Positions 20,624-31,378 of a stretch of DNA of 64,000 bases are shown here, piece by piece. The stretch is from Tilletia caries (Eukaryota; Basidiomycota; Exobasidiomycetes; Tilletiales; Tilletiaceae). The stretch is taken from the NCBI GenBank assembly GCA_032718865.1, contig JALUTQ010000028.1, positions 992,001 through 1,056,000 on the forward strand. Direction: 5' to 3'. The translations under genes and the position numbers were made by a program. The notes under the pieces are model-generated. The model was not told the DNA's origin. It worked only from the letters and a program-made list of their open reading frames with translations, and ran no database searches. Within the stretch, counting starts at the first letter, position 1, and every line of letters begins with the position of its first letter.

Positions 20624-21719
20624 ATGACCGCCGAGTCACCTTCCGACACGAGCACACCTCTGGTCGCGTGTGAGCTCCATCGAAATCATAACGCTGCTCC
20701 ATGGCTTCTCAACGACCCCACCGCAGACTCGCTTGCTGACTTTGGACGATGCCGCGCTTGCTTTCTTTCCCACTTTCAGCGACGCCAGCACAAGAGCGGC
20801 CTTCCTGGACAGCAATTCCGGAGCTTCAAAGAATCATAGCAGCATGTTACAGAGGCCCACTTTCAGCAGGCACCGTTCTCGTCTTGTTGGAAAGCGCTGT
20901 CAGCAATCAGGCCAAACGCGCCCTGACTGGCAATGGGGTGGGATACATGAAGTATTACCACTACGTCGGTCGTTCTATGGATGCTTCAAGACGAGGTCCG
21001 AAGGTCAAGGAGTCCGGTCGACAGCTCGAACAATGGCGGTGTAGAATCTGCCTCAGGGACCTTCATGTCCCTCCCCGGAAGCTTTCGAACCTCGGCGTCC
21101 ATCTATACGGCAATCAACAGCGTCGTGGGTGCTTGGGCGAGAATTTTGCAAACTCTGCGGAGCAGGTCCCTTCACCAGACTGGACCGAAGACCACATCCC
21201 TGTTCCGATTGACGCCACCAGCGATCGCAGGCGTGTTACCCCGTCCACGATGAGCAGTGAGGTCGTTGCTTCTGTGCGAGATGAGACCCGCAAGCCATTG
21301 CTTTCTCCCCACGCGCCCGTCGAACCAGCTCCGGACGGAACTTCCCTCCAACCCTTGCCCACCACAGTCGCGGCATCTACCCCGCCGCCCGCTCCAACTG
21401 TCCCAGCTTCAAGCGTGGTGCCGCTTCTCCCAACTGCGGCATCATCATGGCTCTCTACGGCGTCGCCATGCTCCTCGTCGCCTACTCCACATCCTGCGCT
21501 CCCGGCTCGAACTGTAGCGCGCACTATCTGCTCGCCAGAATGGTGCTATGTGGTACGTTGATCCCTTTTCGCTCGGTTCAGCATAACCTTTTCTTCCCCG
21601 GTGATGGTATCCAGATAACGAATGGCTTGTCATCTCTCGCTTCATTCTCCTCGACTCCCGTGTATCAGGAGCGCATCAACACTCAGCAGTCAGGAGTCAG
21701 CAGCGGAATGACAGCGTGA
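20624..21719 (+). CDS. BED-like zinc-finger ORF, probably a transposon-derived gene with several exons
   Basis: The best frame is 20,749-21,561. Its middle reads GRQLEQWRCRICLRDLHVPP then SNLGVHLYGNQ: the W-x-C-x2-C...L..H spacing is that of BED fingers of hAT-type transposases, though the last His is not obvious (NQQRRGC). The C-terminal half is Pro/Ser/Ala-rich with LPTTVAASTPPPAPT. Upstream (20,670-20,830) a second frame, SIEIITLLHGFSTTPPQTRL, may be another exon. No DDE catalytic domain was found. It could be a domesticated or truncated element. Confidence 0.4.
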
Positions 21720-21782
21720 CAGCGAATGATTTTTATTTATTTTGAGAACAGAGCACCCAGTTTGGCAGTTACACACTACTGG

Positions 21783-23237
21783 TTACATTTTCACGTCGAA
21801 TCGTCGCGGCTTCTTGGCTTTCTTGAGGTATGGGCAATTCTTGTCGGGCAGGATGATCATCTCTTGATGACTTTTGGCTCTTGGTGTCAAACCTTTCTTG
21901 AATTGGAAGTGCACATACCTAGACGCATCCGAAAGCATCCGTTCCCCTTTGTTGGGCCCGATCGCATAGTGAACCAGATAAGCTTGAAGCCGCTGCCTGA
22001 TGCTTGCGTCTGATGCGTGCTTGGACAAGTGCAATGTGCTCTTGTAGAGCTGCCGGTAGAGGATTCCTTGCTGCTTAGGGGGGGGGTTCAGTATCATCCA
22101 CACGACAAGGGTAACGTCAGGAAACCCGGCGGGCAGAGGCAGAACGCTCGCTGATAGTTCTGGTCGTCGGTGCCGAGCATAAAGACGCGCCCATGTGCCA
22201 GCTCCAGCTCGCGTGCGCTGACTGGTTGCGATAGATGTAGGTTGAAACCGAAAACGTTTCTTCAGCGACTTGATGGTCGCGCCTTGAACCTTCGTAATGG
22301 AGATGCCAGTAGAGCAGCCTCCTTCGCTGTCCAGATGACCCTGATCGTCATTCTATAGCGCAAAGGCGAGTTTGGTCAATACATCAGCAATGTAGGCAGA
22401 GCACTGAGCAGAGCTCGAGGAATCACGAATCATAATGCTTACCGTCTCACAACGTTGTAGGACATCACCAGATGTCAGAAGCTGCGTGTCATGGCCGACA
22501 CCAGTTGTGATCGTGGTGTACGCTAGCTGATCACCGTCGTCGAAGTGACCCGCAAGGGACGATCCCGGCATGACGTCCAAAGTCGAAAGTGCTTGCAGCC
22601 CGAACATACTGTTGGCAGGCGGGTCCGTCCAGGCTGAAAGGGAAAGAGGAACTTGAGGTTGGGGCCCGCCGAGCGAGGTATCGAACGTGTTTTGATGCCA
22701 AGGAGGCTGGACAACAGGTCCTTGAGGCCCGACCATACTGTTGGCAGGCGGTTCCGTCCAGGCTGGAAGGGAAAGAGGAGCTTGAGGTTGAGACCCGCCG
22801 AGCGAGGTATCGATCATGTTCTGATGCCAAGGAGGATGGGCCCGAGGTCCTTGCGGCCCGAACATACTGTTGGCAGGCGGTTCCGTCCAGGCTGGAAGGG
22901 AAAGAGGAGCTTGAGGTTGGGGTCCGCCGAACGAGGTATCGAACATGTTTGGATACCAATGAGGCTGGGCACCAGGTCCTTGAGGCCCGACCATGCGGTT
23001 GGCAGATGGTTCCGTCCAGGCTGAAAGGGAAAGAGGAGCTTGAGGTTGAGTCCCGCCGAGCGAGGTATCGAACATGTTTTGATGCGAAGCAGGCTGGGTG
23101 CCAGGTCCTTGAGGGCGGTAAAACGTCAGATCGTGACGGCTGGACTGTTGTTGTACCGGATGCTGCGAGAAGGGAGCTGAGAGGTAACGAGCAGGATACG
23201 CATACCAGGGAGGGTTGCCTCGCTCGGTAGCAGACAT
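21783..23237 (-). CDS. protein with four 43-residue Pro/Gln-rich repeats, multi-exon
   Basis: The first exon begins at 23,237 with a short unique N-terminus (41 residues), then four tandem units of the type PQGPGAQPHWYPNMFDTSFG plus a Pro/Leu/Trp-rich half, to about 22,599. A unique segment follows (GVGHDTQLLTSGDVLQRCET). Further exons appear on the same strand: DDQGHLDSEGGCSTGISI, ELELAHGRVFMLGTDDQNYQ, and the last exon 21,783-22,103 ending in a basic Lys/Arg tail. Exon joints are not fully resolved. No known domain is recognised. The unit number and high unit identity suggest recent expansion. Confidence 0.5.
22599..23114 (-). repeat. four tandem 129-bp coding repeats
   Basis: Four in-frame units of 43 codons, each beginning PQGP and containing DTS.GG.QPQ.PLSL.AWT and PPANSM.G. 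Adjacent units differ at only a handful of residues; the fourth degrades into unique sequence (LQALSTLDVMPG). Confidence 0.9.
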
Positions 23238-23392
23238 TGGACTTTGGCCTGCCGCGTGAAGTGTTTCAGGCGAAACGGAGTAGAAAGTTTGATGAAGACG
23301 AAGGTCGAGGACGAGGATGAGAGCAGAAAGGGCAAAGCTGCGGATGTGAAGCAGGCAGTTAGCTAGCAGGGGACACCGGACATTTGAGAACA

Positions 23393-23610
23393 GAAGGGCG
23401 AGGCTCTCCGCAGTCCGCTCTGTAGATCAGCATCCGTTCATTCTTATTTCTTTCTGAAATTTCCGCTTTTTCCCTCTCTTCATGATCGTTGAGAATTGAG
23501 ATGAGAACAGAAGTGAGAAGGGCGAAGCTCGGAAGGAGCATCCATTCTCATATCTCATTTCTTTCTGAGATTTCCCCTTTCCCCTCAATTCAGTATCATT
23601 GAGATGAAAA
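23393..23610. repeat. imperfect tandem duplication of about 110 bp
   Basis: Two copies (about 23,393-23,502 and 23,503-23,610) share GAACAGAAG, GCATCC.TTC, ATTTCTTTCTGA.ATTTC and TCATTGAGA/GTTGAGA blocks. It lies in the upstream region of the repeat-protein gene. Confidence 0.7.
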
Positions 23611-23689
23611 TAAAGGGGCGCGAAACGGTCTTTCTCGCCAGCTACCTCGCCAACGACGTCCCATACCATTTTCTCATTCCCTCTCAGAA

Positions 23690-24250
23690 AGGGTGACATA
23701 CCAAGTGTTCGCCACACCATCACCACCACCGCTTTCACTTCACCTTCGCCACACGGCCACATTCCACATCACATCAAGACCATCAACCGCTTCAGGTGAG
23801 TTCCGCCCCCTTCCCCCCTCTGCCTCCCACCTCCATCTCCGTCTCTGCCTCTGTCTCTGCCAGTCTGCCTCTGTCTCTGCCTCTGCCCCTGCGCTCGCGT
23901 GTACGTCTACGTCCTCACCTCGGCGCGTGCGCTCTCTTTCTTCCCTCTCTCTCTCTCTCTGCAGAACCCTCTCTTTCTCTCTCTCCCTCTTTCTTTGCAG
24001 ACCTCTCCCTTTCTCTCTTTCCCCCCTTTCCCTCAGAGACGGCGACATCAGGACCAGCCAGACGGTGAGTCTGTCTCATCCCATCCACCGGTGCGACTGT
24101 GCGAGCTGACCCGCTTCTGCTGTTGTCGTTCCTCTGCTTCCCAGTTCTCCTCCACCAGCTCCTGCCATCCCTCTCTAACCCTTTTTCGCTTTTTGCCATT
24201 CCTTCTGGCTATCTGGCTTCTCGCCATATATAATTGGAATCGACTATGAT
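23690..24250. other. long pyrimidine-rich tract
   Basis: The plus strand is dominated by C and T, including CTCTCTCTCTCTCTG followed by CAG and other acceptor-like signals. It may be a 5' leader or promoter of an unrecognised plus-strand transcript. All frames across it are low-complexity Ser/Leu/Pro and are not called. Confidence 0.5.
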
Positions 24251-24447
24251 TCTGGCAACGAGTAATCAATGGATAGCGGAGAAAGGATTTAATTCATATC
24301 AGAGACGAACTACAAGATCATGATTCGTGATGCTAAAGGATGAGGGAATGGTGATGCAAGATCGAGTGAGATACTGGACCGCGAAAGTGATCAACACTGC
24401 AACAATCGTGTCGTTATCCTACGTAAGGCCTTTCCTTCCAGCACCCA

Positions 24448-25413
24448 CTACTCGGCACGACCACGTTTGCGCGTTCCCGGAGCTGGCGAAGGGGAGTTTA
24501 GCGGCTGCGTGACTGTGCCATGCTTTACCGCCTTTGGCGCATTTGGCGGCTCACTGGTTACGCCTGCCTCCGCCATCAGACTTTCGTCCTTGTCAATGAC
24601 AGGGATGTGGCGTTTGCTTCCGGCTTCACGAAGCTCCTTCAGTCTTGAAGCTCGGTGCGATGTCTGCGCCTGTTGGCCCATTCCCAGCGATTGGAGAAGG
24701 TCGGAAGGGGCCTGTCCCAGTGCAGATATACGCCGAAGGTAGATTTCCATTGTACCGTCTTCAGCCTTTCCGGAAACGACTCCTTCAATGTTGCAAAGCG
24801 AATTTGCGGCAGGCATGAGCCAAGGGTTGAATCGGACGTGGTCTTCGAAGGTGAGGAAAATCTTGAAGGTAGTCCATCCGTGAACTTTGTTCAGATACAC
24901 ATGTCCGATCAAAAATGCCTTCTTCCTCGTCGGATCGACCTCCGTCAAGACTCCAGTTCCGGAGACAAACGGGACTCCTTCGGTGAGAGATGACGGAGCG
25001 GTCGGGTTGCTTCCTAGAAGTGCAGAAAAGTATGAGTGGGAAGCAACAAAGTGAGACTAAAAGAAAGGCGCAAAAACAGGTCAGAATCTTTTCAACTGAT
25101 GCTCACCATCGACCTCAGCAGGGATATGGCGGATGGCCAGCGGATCAGAGACAAAGCAGCGCATTGGGTGCGTGGCAAGTGAGGCGTTCGTGATAATGTA
25201 TGCGCCTTGTGCAGGGATGTCCCGAGACCAGAGGTTCACGATCCCTGAATGACCTTTGTTCTCGAGGTCGTACAGTGTCGCTTCGAGGGTATGCACACAG
25301 TTGATGGAAGTTCCGGTGCCGATGATAAGATCAGTGGTGATCGACAAATGAGTTGTCCACTTGGAGGTCTTTGACGTGGAGAAGTTGGTCGGAGTGCTCG
25401 GTGGAGGCGGCAT
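24448..25413 (-). CDS. two-exon orphan protein, possibly OB-fold-like
   Basis: ATG at 25,413; exon 1 25,107-25,413, intron 25,014-25,106 (GTGAGC...TTCTAG), exon 2 24,448-25,013. The joined length is divisible by three (290 codons) and the codon across the joint is GGA. Exon 1 contains LENKGHSGIVNLWSRDIPAQ and GAYIITNASLATHP; exon 2 contains KAFLIGHVYLNKVHGWTTFK and NSLCNIEGVVSGK, then a basic, Pro-rich tail ending GTRKRGRAE. The beta-rich pattern with 'IEGVVSGK' recalls OB-fold single-stranded DNA-binding proteins, which would be notable near a Helitron, but this is only an impression. Confidence 0.6.
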
Positions 25414-26090
25414 GACTGAAAGGTAGGCGAGTCTTTGCTCTGCTGGTAAAGGAGACAAAGCGGATGAGAGATACTCGAAAGGCCTTGAACAAGTAGAGTA
25501 GTCAACTGTATTTATGGTGAGGATCTCTCGGACACTATAGAGGTACTGTTATACTAGCGGCTGTTCACTCACTGTACAGAGTGACGTTGAGCCGAGGCGC
25601 TGCTTCGTGATCCTCGCTTTCTGCTTTGAGGTGAAGATTTCGACGAGGTCGAGGTTTGACGTCTGACGTTTGACGTTTGACGCGTTTGACGTTTGTCGTT
25701 TCTTTTACCTTCTTTTTGCACCTTTAAAAGAAACGTCAAACGTCAAACGTCAAACGTCAAACGTCAAGCGTCAAGCGTCGAATGTCATCGTGTGAAATGC
25801 TCCGGATATCCGCTCTTCTGGGTTTCAGGCACGATCGAGCGTCAAACTTGGGTTGACGGCTGACGCTCATCACCATTCACGTCATCTCCGAGACCCCAAG
25901 TTGATGATCTGTTCAAACCGTCGCAGTACGTGGTTGTATAGTAAGCCACCATCGTCGTTCGGGAAAATGCGTGATTCTGGTCCTATGTTGAACGTGCACA
26001 TGTGACATGCCTGTGTGCCTATCGGTGCATTTATACTCAGGTGCTCGGCTTCATATCCTTTGCTTACAGTTTCACCTTCAGCTGTTCAGC
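25414..26090. other. intergenic region holding the TTGACG hairpin repeat
   Basis: Apart from the hairpin at 25,648-25,790 no gene is seen. This is the shared upstream region of the orphan gene (-) and the six-exon gene (+). Confidence 0.5.
25648..25790. repeat. inverted array of TTGACG/CGTCAA repeats
   Basis: The left arm is a run of GACGTTT units, the right arm a run of AAACGTC units, separated by about 20 bp (CCTTCTTTTTGCACC). The arms pair over roughly 45 bp, so the block can form a long hairpin. Related arrays lie at 35,155-35,240 and 50,330-50,492. Confidence 0.85.
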
Positions 26091-28195
26091 ATGACGTCCA
26101 CAGAGTGGTTTGGTAGCGGAATCATGGCCTCGCTATCAGACGACATACATCGTCATCAGGCCGCCCGGTCTGCTTCAGTCGTATTGGCTCGTCCGGCTAT
26201 GGATGACCTTGCAGGCGCCGGAGACGCACACATCGACCTCTACATCGCCCATCATAACGCCTTGCTTATTAGGAGAGGAGCTTCAATGTTTGAGCTCTAC
26301 AGGCTCGGCAATGAGCTTTCCCAGGCTTTCAACCACCTTCTCGCTCACGACCCTCGGTCGTATAGAATTAGGAGAGCACTTCCAACTAATCTGGCGGGCC
26401 TGAAGTTCCTCGACCAAAACCGGTCCACCTTCTGCACCATCTCGACGCTGTCCTCGTTCATGGCCCGCTTTGAAGACTTCACAGCTGGGGTCCTGAAAGG
26501 CCTCGACTTCCGCCTCATTCATGCGGGTGGCAGCGCAGTCGTTGCCTGCTTACTGCCCACCGAGAATGAATATTTCAATTATCGACATGCGGACGTCAAG
26601 TGAGTTCTTTGGTATTCGGCTTAAAGCTCTTCAGAATCTGACAGAAGATTTGATGCACAGTTTGTTCATTCACAACTCAACCCTTCGAGAAGCTGCAGAG
26701 AGACTCCGAGAAATTGAGCGGACGATGCGACGCAATGTCACGGAGTTTGAAACCAAATACAAGGTCATCCGCACTACGACCCGCGTTATCTTTCAACCCA
26801 AAGCGGCCGGCAGATTGTTGGATCTACGCGCGATTTGCGTTACTCTAGCCCTGCATCGCACCATGATTGAAGTAATGGTCCAGGCTCCCATTGATGTTAC
26901 TTCCGTTGCGTTCGACGGTCGCGAGGTGTGGATCACTCCACGGGCACTGCGAGCTTTGTTCACCGGATATACATTCGTCACCGGAGCCATCCGCAGCTGT
27001 TCGGCTGAGGCAATCCTGAAGTGAGTCCGTTCACCTACTTGCTTTAACATCTTTGTGCATGCTGAAAGTGTTGTCGTTTTGCACAGATATGCGCAACGCG
27101 GCTACGGCGTACGGATCACCGATACGGTAGCAGTTTCTGCAAGCACCATACGCAATAACGCTGCAGTCCAGGCCACGCATGTCCGCAGTGAGCGATCTCA
27201 TATCGATTACCGTCAAGACGCAGCTATGCAAACTCGGCTTTTGGAGTTGCACTGTCGGGGTGACGAAAACAGGATCTGGACATACTCCTTGACGGGTCTC
27301 CTTCGACTCCGAGCGATGTGGGATTTGGCGCACGGGCATGTAAGACGGGAAGCCGCCCTCATCGATGCGGTCCGGCGTTCTGATGCTTGGAATGATCTGC
27401 ATCTACAGTGAGAGTCAGAAGTTTCGGTGGCTACCCGCTACAGTTCACACACGTCTCCTAACGCACTCTTGCTCCTTATCACTGCAGATATCCTTCCTAC
27501 GCCACCGATGCAGAGCGCTCGGAGTTCTGCGACGCGTTCGTCAAATTGGTGCGTTATTCCCTACTTTGGCTTCACATTTCCCTCCTCAATTATTGCCGAT
27601 GGCTGACAGTGGCCACTGGCCAGCGACTCAGAACGTTGTCGAGAGAGCGGTCTTCGAGGCAAATGCCGTAAGCGAGGATGAGTTTGCCGGCATTCCGTTC
27701 CACATCATTTCTTCCACCGGTGGATCCTGCCAAACGCCTTTGCGTGTCAGCGTGGTGAGTCCAGACTCCAGATATCGGGTCGTACAGAAGGGAAGAGCTG
27801 TGTACTGATCAGAAGTAATACTTCCCGTTGGCCTTCGACGTTTCCAGATACTTCCCGTGGGCCTTCGACAGCGGTTATCGACCTCTAGCCGCATTTCCCT
27901 CCGCGCCAAACGGTTTGCGGCTGATCTGCAAGATGCTGGAATTAGCTTCGAGCTGTGCGAATGGACGATCTACCCATTAACGATGTGGTCCGCTGTCGCA
28001 GACAACCATACTTTACCTCCCATTCGATTATTGAGGGGCGCGACGTCCTTGACAACCTGGGTCGTGCAAAAAACAAACGTCGGCGTACCCTGGGCAGACC
28101 TCAGGTTCGCATGGACCTTCCAGCAAATGGCCGAAGCATACATCGACTCAACAATTAGTAGAGGTGGCGAGTACTACGAGTGGCTCACAAGGTGA
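26091..28195 (+). CDS. six-exon protein of 573 residues with a GGS...DVN motif
   Basis: Exons 26,091-26,599, 26,661-27,020, 27,087-27,407, 27,488-27,548, 27,632-27,754 and 27,848-28,195 all use GT/AG borders and sum to 1,722 nt with no internal stop, so the gene looks intact. Landmarks: IHAGGSAVVACLLP, FNYRHADV|NLFI across intron 1, ETKYKVIRTTTRVIF, VAFDGREVWITPRALRALFT and KYAQRGYGVRI. The pattern 'GGS..hhs...sDhD(N)LFh' plus 'FDGRQVWAT.RA..AL' matches uncharacterised fungal proteins often labelled ankyrin-related; the GGS...D-x-D/N portion recalls nucleotidyltransferases, but the second acid is Asn here. It lies tail-to-tail with the Helitron helicase. Confidence 0.75.
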
Positions 28196-28857
28196 AGATA
28201 CCGACATTGACAACGAAGATGAATGTGGAGGGACATATTCAGATTCAAACCTGCAATCAATAGCATCAATCGCATATTGCAAAGGGCACAACTACGTTCA
28301 GACCGCTGATGCGCTGATGGATCATATGCTTAAATGGTAATGCTGAAGTGCACTACACTAATTGAGCTCGATGGGGGGCTTATCTAATTGAAGAGAACGT
28401 ATACATAATACAAGTCACATCTCATTGCCTCATCGCTCATATCTCAAACAGCGAACACCCTACCGGCTCCCAAGTCATATCGACCGAATAGAAAAGAGGG
28501 CGACTACGCCGTCGCCAACCCGCTTCACAGCTTCCATCGACTCCGACCAAGCCATCGCACGCTGCTCGTCCAGGCTCAGGCCTTTATCTGTCTCTCCCTC
28601 GAATCCGTCAAGCGGGAGCACCATGCCGACTCGCCAAGGGTGACTTGACGAAGCAGTCAACATGGAGGGAAAGGGCGAGGAGGGATCAAGTGAAAGATAC
28701 GTATGGAGACGTATGTTGAATATGAGTTCTTCCATTCTTTGAGGACTACCTAGCGGATTGTTTCAGGACTACAGGCAGGACGGCTTTAGGCTGAGCGAAA
28801 GTTGAATCCTAAGGCCCTATAAACCAGAATGGACGTCAAGTGGCCACACTTCTGGCT
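28196..28857. other. spacer between the six-exon gene and the Helitron helicase
   Basis: It should contain the 3' end of the Helitron if the helicase is near that end, but I could not fix a CTRR terminus with a preceding hairpin. Confidence 0.35.
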
Positions 28858-30358
28858 TCATGCAACGCGCTGCCGTTTGTTGGGATTAGTAGTATCTGAA
28901 GTGACCGTGGATATCCGCCATGTATCTCCCTCATGGAAGTCCCGAGTTGACTGCGCCAGGGCCTGTAAGCGTGCAAGCTCGTTTTTAAGATCTTTGGGCA
29001 GTGGTGGCGAATTCAGTTGTTCTAAGCTGATGGGATAAAGCTGGAAAAGAGTCTCCGGAGATGTGGCTCGGGAAGCCGCGACGTAAGCCTCAAATCCACC
29101 ACGTCGAAGATCGACAACCACACCCGCAGTTGACGTTATTCCTTGAGCCGAATGCACCGTCATGGAAAATCCTGGTTGCAGCGGCAACTGTCGTCTTGTA
29201 ACTTTGTGCTGAGTATCGCTGTCACTGGATGCTGCGAAACTGAAAGAAGAAGAAGACGGATAGACGGGTAAGCACCCTGGCGGAAGGTCGGTGAGATTCC
29301 AGAAAGCCTTGGGGTCAAAACGCAGAACAGCTCCACGAGGAATGGTGCAACCCCAGCGATCATGGATCAGATCCCAGCTGACAACGGTAGCAAATGCGCC
29401 ATTGGTGACCCCAAGAGCGAGATTGTTGTTGCCACCCCGGTAAACAACTGGCATTCCGGGAAGAAGAGGCAACCGTCCCAAGCTCGCCTTCATCCGCGTC
29501 CCGCCGTCGTAGCTCAGCAGCGTTGACCGCATGGTTTGATTCATCGGCACAGTAGCTCTGTCCAGAGCGTGACTCGTGGCAAGGTTCGATCCAGTGCTCA
29601 TGGCTTGCGCACTCGCCTTCTGGCGATTGAGCGCCCTCACTGTCGCATTCGTCCGAGCAAGCACAATAACACCGGTCTGTTGTCGTATCGAAACTCCTGC
29701 TGGGTTACTCGGGGATCGGAGCGTATTACTGTTGAGGAGATCCGCATCCTCCTGGATACACTGCCGTCTCCGAAGACGAGAAAGGGTGGAAGCCATCGCC
29801 GGGTCCTTCATCCGCATTTGTTCTGTAAACTCGACCACGTCCTTGACGTGGAGCCAGATGGCCCGACCGAGCTCGACTTTTGTGCGGACTTCTGCGGACG
29901 CTCGGTGGGTTGATACGGTCGTGTATAATGGAAACGAAGCCACTGGCGGTAGCTGACACAGATCTCCGGCGAATATCACATTCACCCCGCCGAAGGGCTC
30001 GTTGAGGTTCTGCGTACCGATGCGGAGGGCCTGATCAATATCACAGAGCATCTCGCACGATGTCATAGAGACCTCGTCAAAGAACACCCATCTGATATGC
30101 TCGAAGGTCTCTTGCAAGTAGCGCATTCGTCGAGCGACGTTGGGAACCTGGGACTGATTGAGTTCTTGCGTTGTCAGGCTGCGTTGATGCACTTCTAGGC
30201 CGAATCCACAGTGTTGTGTGGTCCCACCAATGGAGGAAGCAGCCTTGCCTGTAGGTGCCATAAATTTGATGTCCTTTCCCCGCCCATATCGCTCCAGGAG
30301 CTCTCTTAAAAGGCGAACGACGACTGTTTTTCCCGGTACCGGCCTCTCCGTGCATCAA
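28858..30358 (-). CDS. Helitron PIF1-like helicase domain
   Basis: The motifs are in order: Walker A GEAGTGK (30,320-30,358), MAPTGKAASSIGGTTQH (Ia), WVFFDEVSM (Walker B), FAGDLCQLPPV (III), FTEQMR, and TVHSAQGITSTAGVVVDL with YVAASRAT (V/VI). The frame must shift by one base in the T5 run at 30,327-30,331, just after GTGK; with one A fewer on the minus strand the Walker A threonine follows. The stop is at 28,858 after a basic tail (NKRQRVA). PIF1 helicases of Helitrons are thought to unwind the displaced strand. Confidence 0.92.
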
Positions 30359-30420
30359 AAGTCTTAAGGGCTGGGTGGAATGACCTGCACATACAACGGC
30401 ACAATAAGCAGTTAAAATCG

Positions 30421-31224
30421 TCAGTGCCGTGATGAAAGCCAGCGCTCAACACTCAACCATGGTCCATGATGCTCACCGTAAAGTTCTTCGAAAAATTTCC
30501 GGGCGGTGATTGAGAAGGCCAAAGCCTGTGACGGTGTGAGGTGTCTTTCTTGAATAAGGGCCCTTATCAATTCATGAGGTGGCTTGTCTCGATAGATTCG
30601 GCGTTCGGTAGGAGGCGCGGGAAGTGCCACATCGAAGCCGGCATCCGTCTCCATGTCAGATACCGGGATGGCATCATCAAACCCAAGCTGCTCGGCCAGA
30701 ACGCCCGTCGCTGCCCGGGGAGCTGCACTGTCGGCCTTGGCCTTAGCGAGCAGAGTGTCCTGCTCCTTTGTCCATTGTCGTTTTTGCTGTGAGGTGAAGG
30801 CAGGCGCCGTTGAAGGAGTCGAGGTCTCGTTCCTGCCCTGTTCATTCTCGGGTCGCGTATCGAACCATCCAGATCGGCTGAGGGCGGAAGCAAAGCTGAT
30901 TGTTTCAGCAGACTCGCGGTGTCTTCTACCACTGCCTCCTTCGACCAGCAAGTCCGAATCCAAGTCATCCATTCCTCCGTTCATTGCACTGGCGTTGAGA
31001 TGAAGGAGGGACGAGTTGGCTTGAACCGATCGAGCCGCTTCCTGTTTGCGGCGCTGCAGCTGGTCCGCATTACGCGCGTCTTCACATTCGCCGAGTGCGG
31101 TCCAGTTGTTCATCACTGCTCTTGCCTTTGCAGTGAATTGACCTCGAGCGAAGACTTCCTCCCAGGCGGTGTCAGGGGTCTTGAGTTCATTTATGATGCT
31201 GAAAGGCAGAAAATGAGCTGCCAT
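30421..31224 (-). CDS. Helitron Rep-helicase linker region
   Basis: An open frame of 267 codons between Rep and helicase, starting within the Helitron polyprotein: INELKTPDTAWEEVFARGQF, RAVMNNWTALGECEDARNAD, then a polar low-complexity stretch and IRALIQERHLTPSQALAF just before the helicase. 'W.E.F' and 'I.N......C.D.RDAD' signatures in this position are typical of fungal RepHel proteins. It is probably continuous with both flanking domains in the intact protein. Confidence 0.8.
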   Translation of the reverse strand: MAAHFLPFSIINELKTPDTAWEEVFARGQFTAKARAVMNNWTALGECEDARNADQLQRRKQEAARSVQANSSLLHLNASAMNGGMDDLDSDLLVEGGSGRRHRESAETISFASALSRSGWFDTRPENEQGRNETSTPSTAPAFTSQQKRQWTKEQDTLLAKAKADSAAPRAATGVLAEQLGFDDAIPVSDMETDAGFDVALPAPPTERRIYRDKPPHELIRALIQERHLTPSQALAFSITARKFFEELYGEHHGPWLSVERWLSSRH

Positions 31225-31378
31225 CGCGGAACAGAATGCTGCACCATGGCCCGGAGATCCATCTTGCCGGGGAAAAGTGGCAAAGATCGCTCTAGGAATT
31301 CCTATCGGGCGATCAGGATTGTATCGGTGACAGTGGGTATGGAAGTTTGGATGCGTGTCGAGAAGTACGTGGTGGTTC

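Noticed and set aside
22589..23230. Plus-strand repeat protein opposite the 43-residue repeats
   Set aside because: Repetition on the opposite strand follows from the tandem DNA repeats; the minus-strand version continues into further exons.
23740..24200. Arg/Glu-rich minus-strand ORFs over the CT-rich tract
   Set aside because: They are translations of a pyrimidine-rich low-complexity tract, with no conserved features.
25648..25790. CRISPR-like array
   Set aside because: Units are short, directly adjacent and inverted, with no spacers; the host is a eukaryote.
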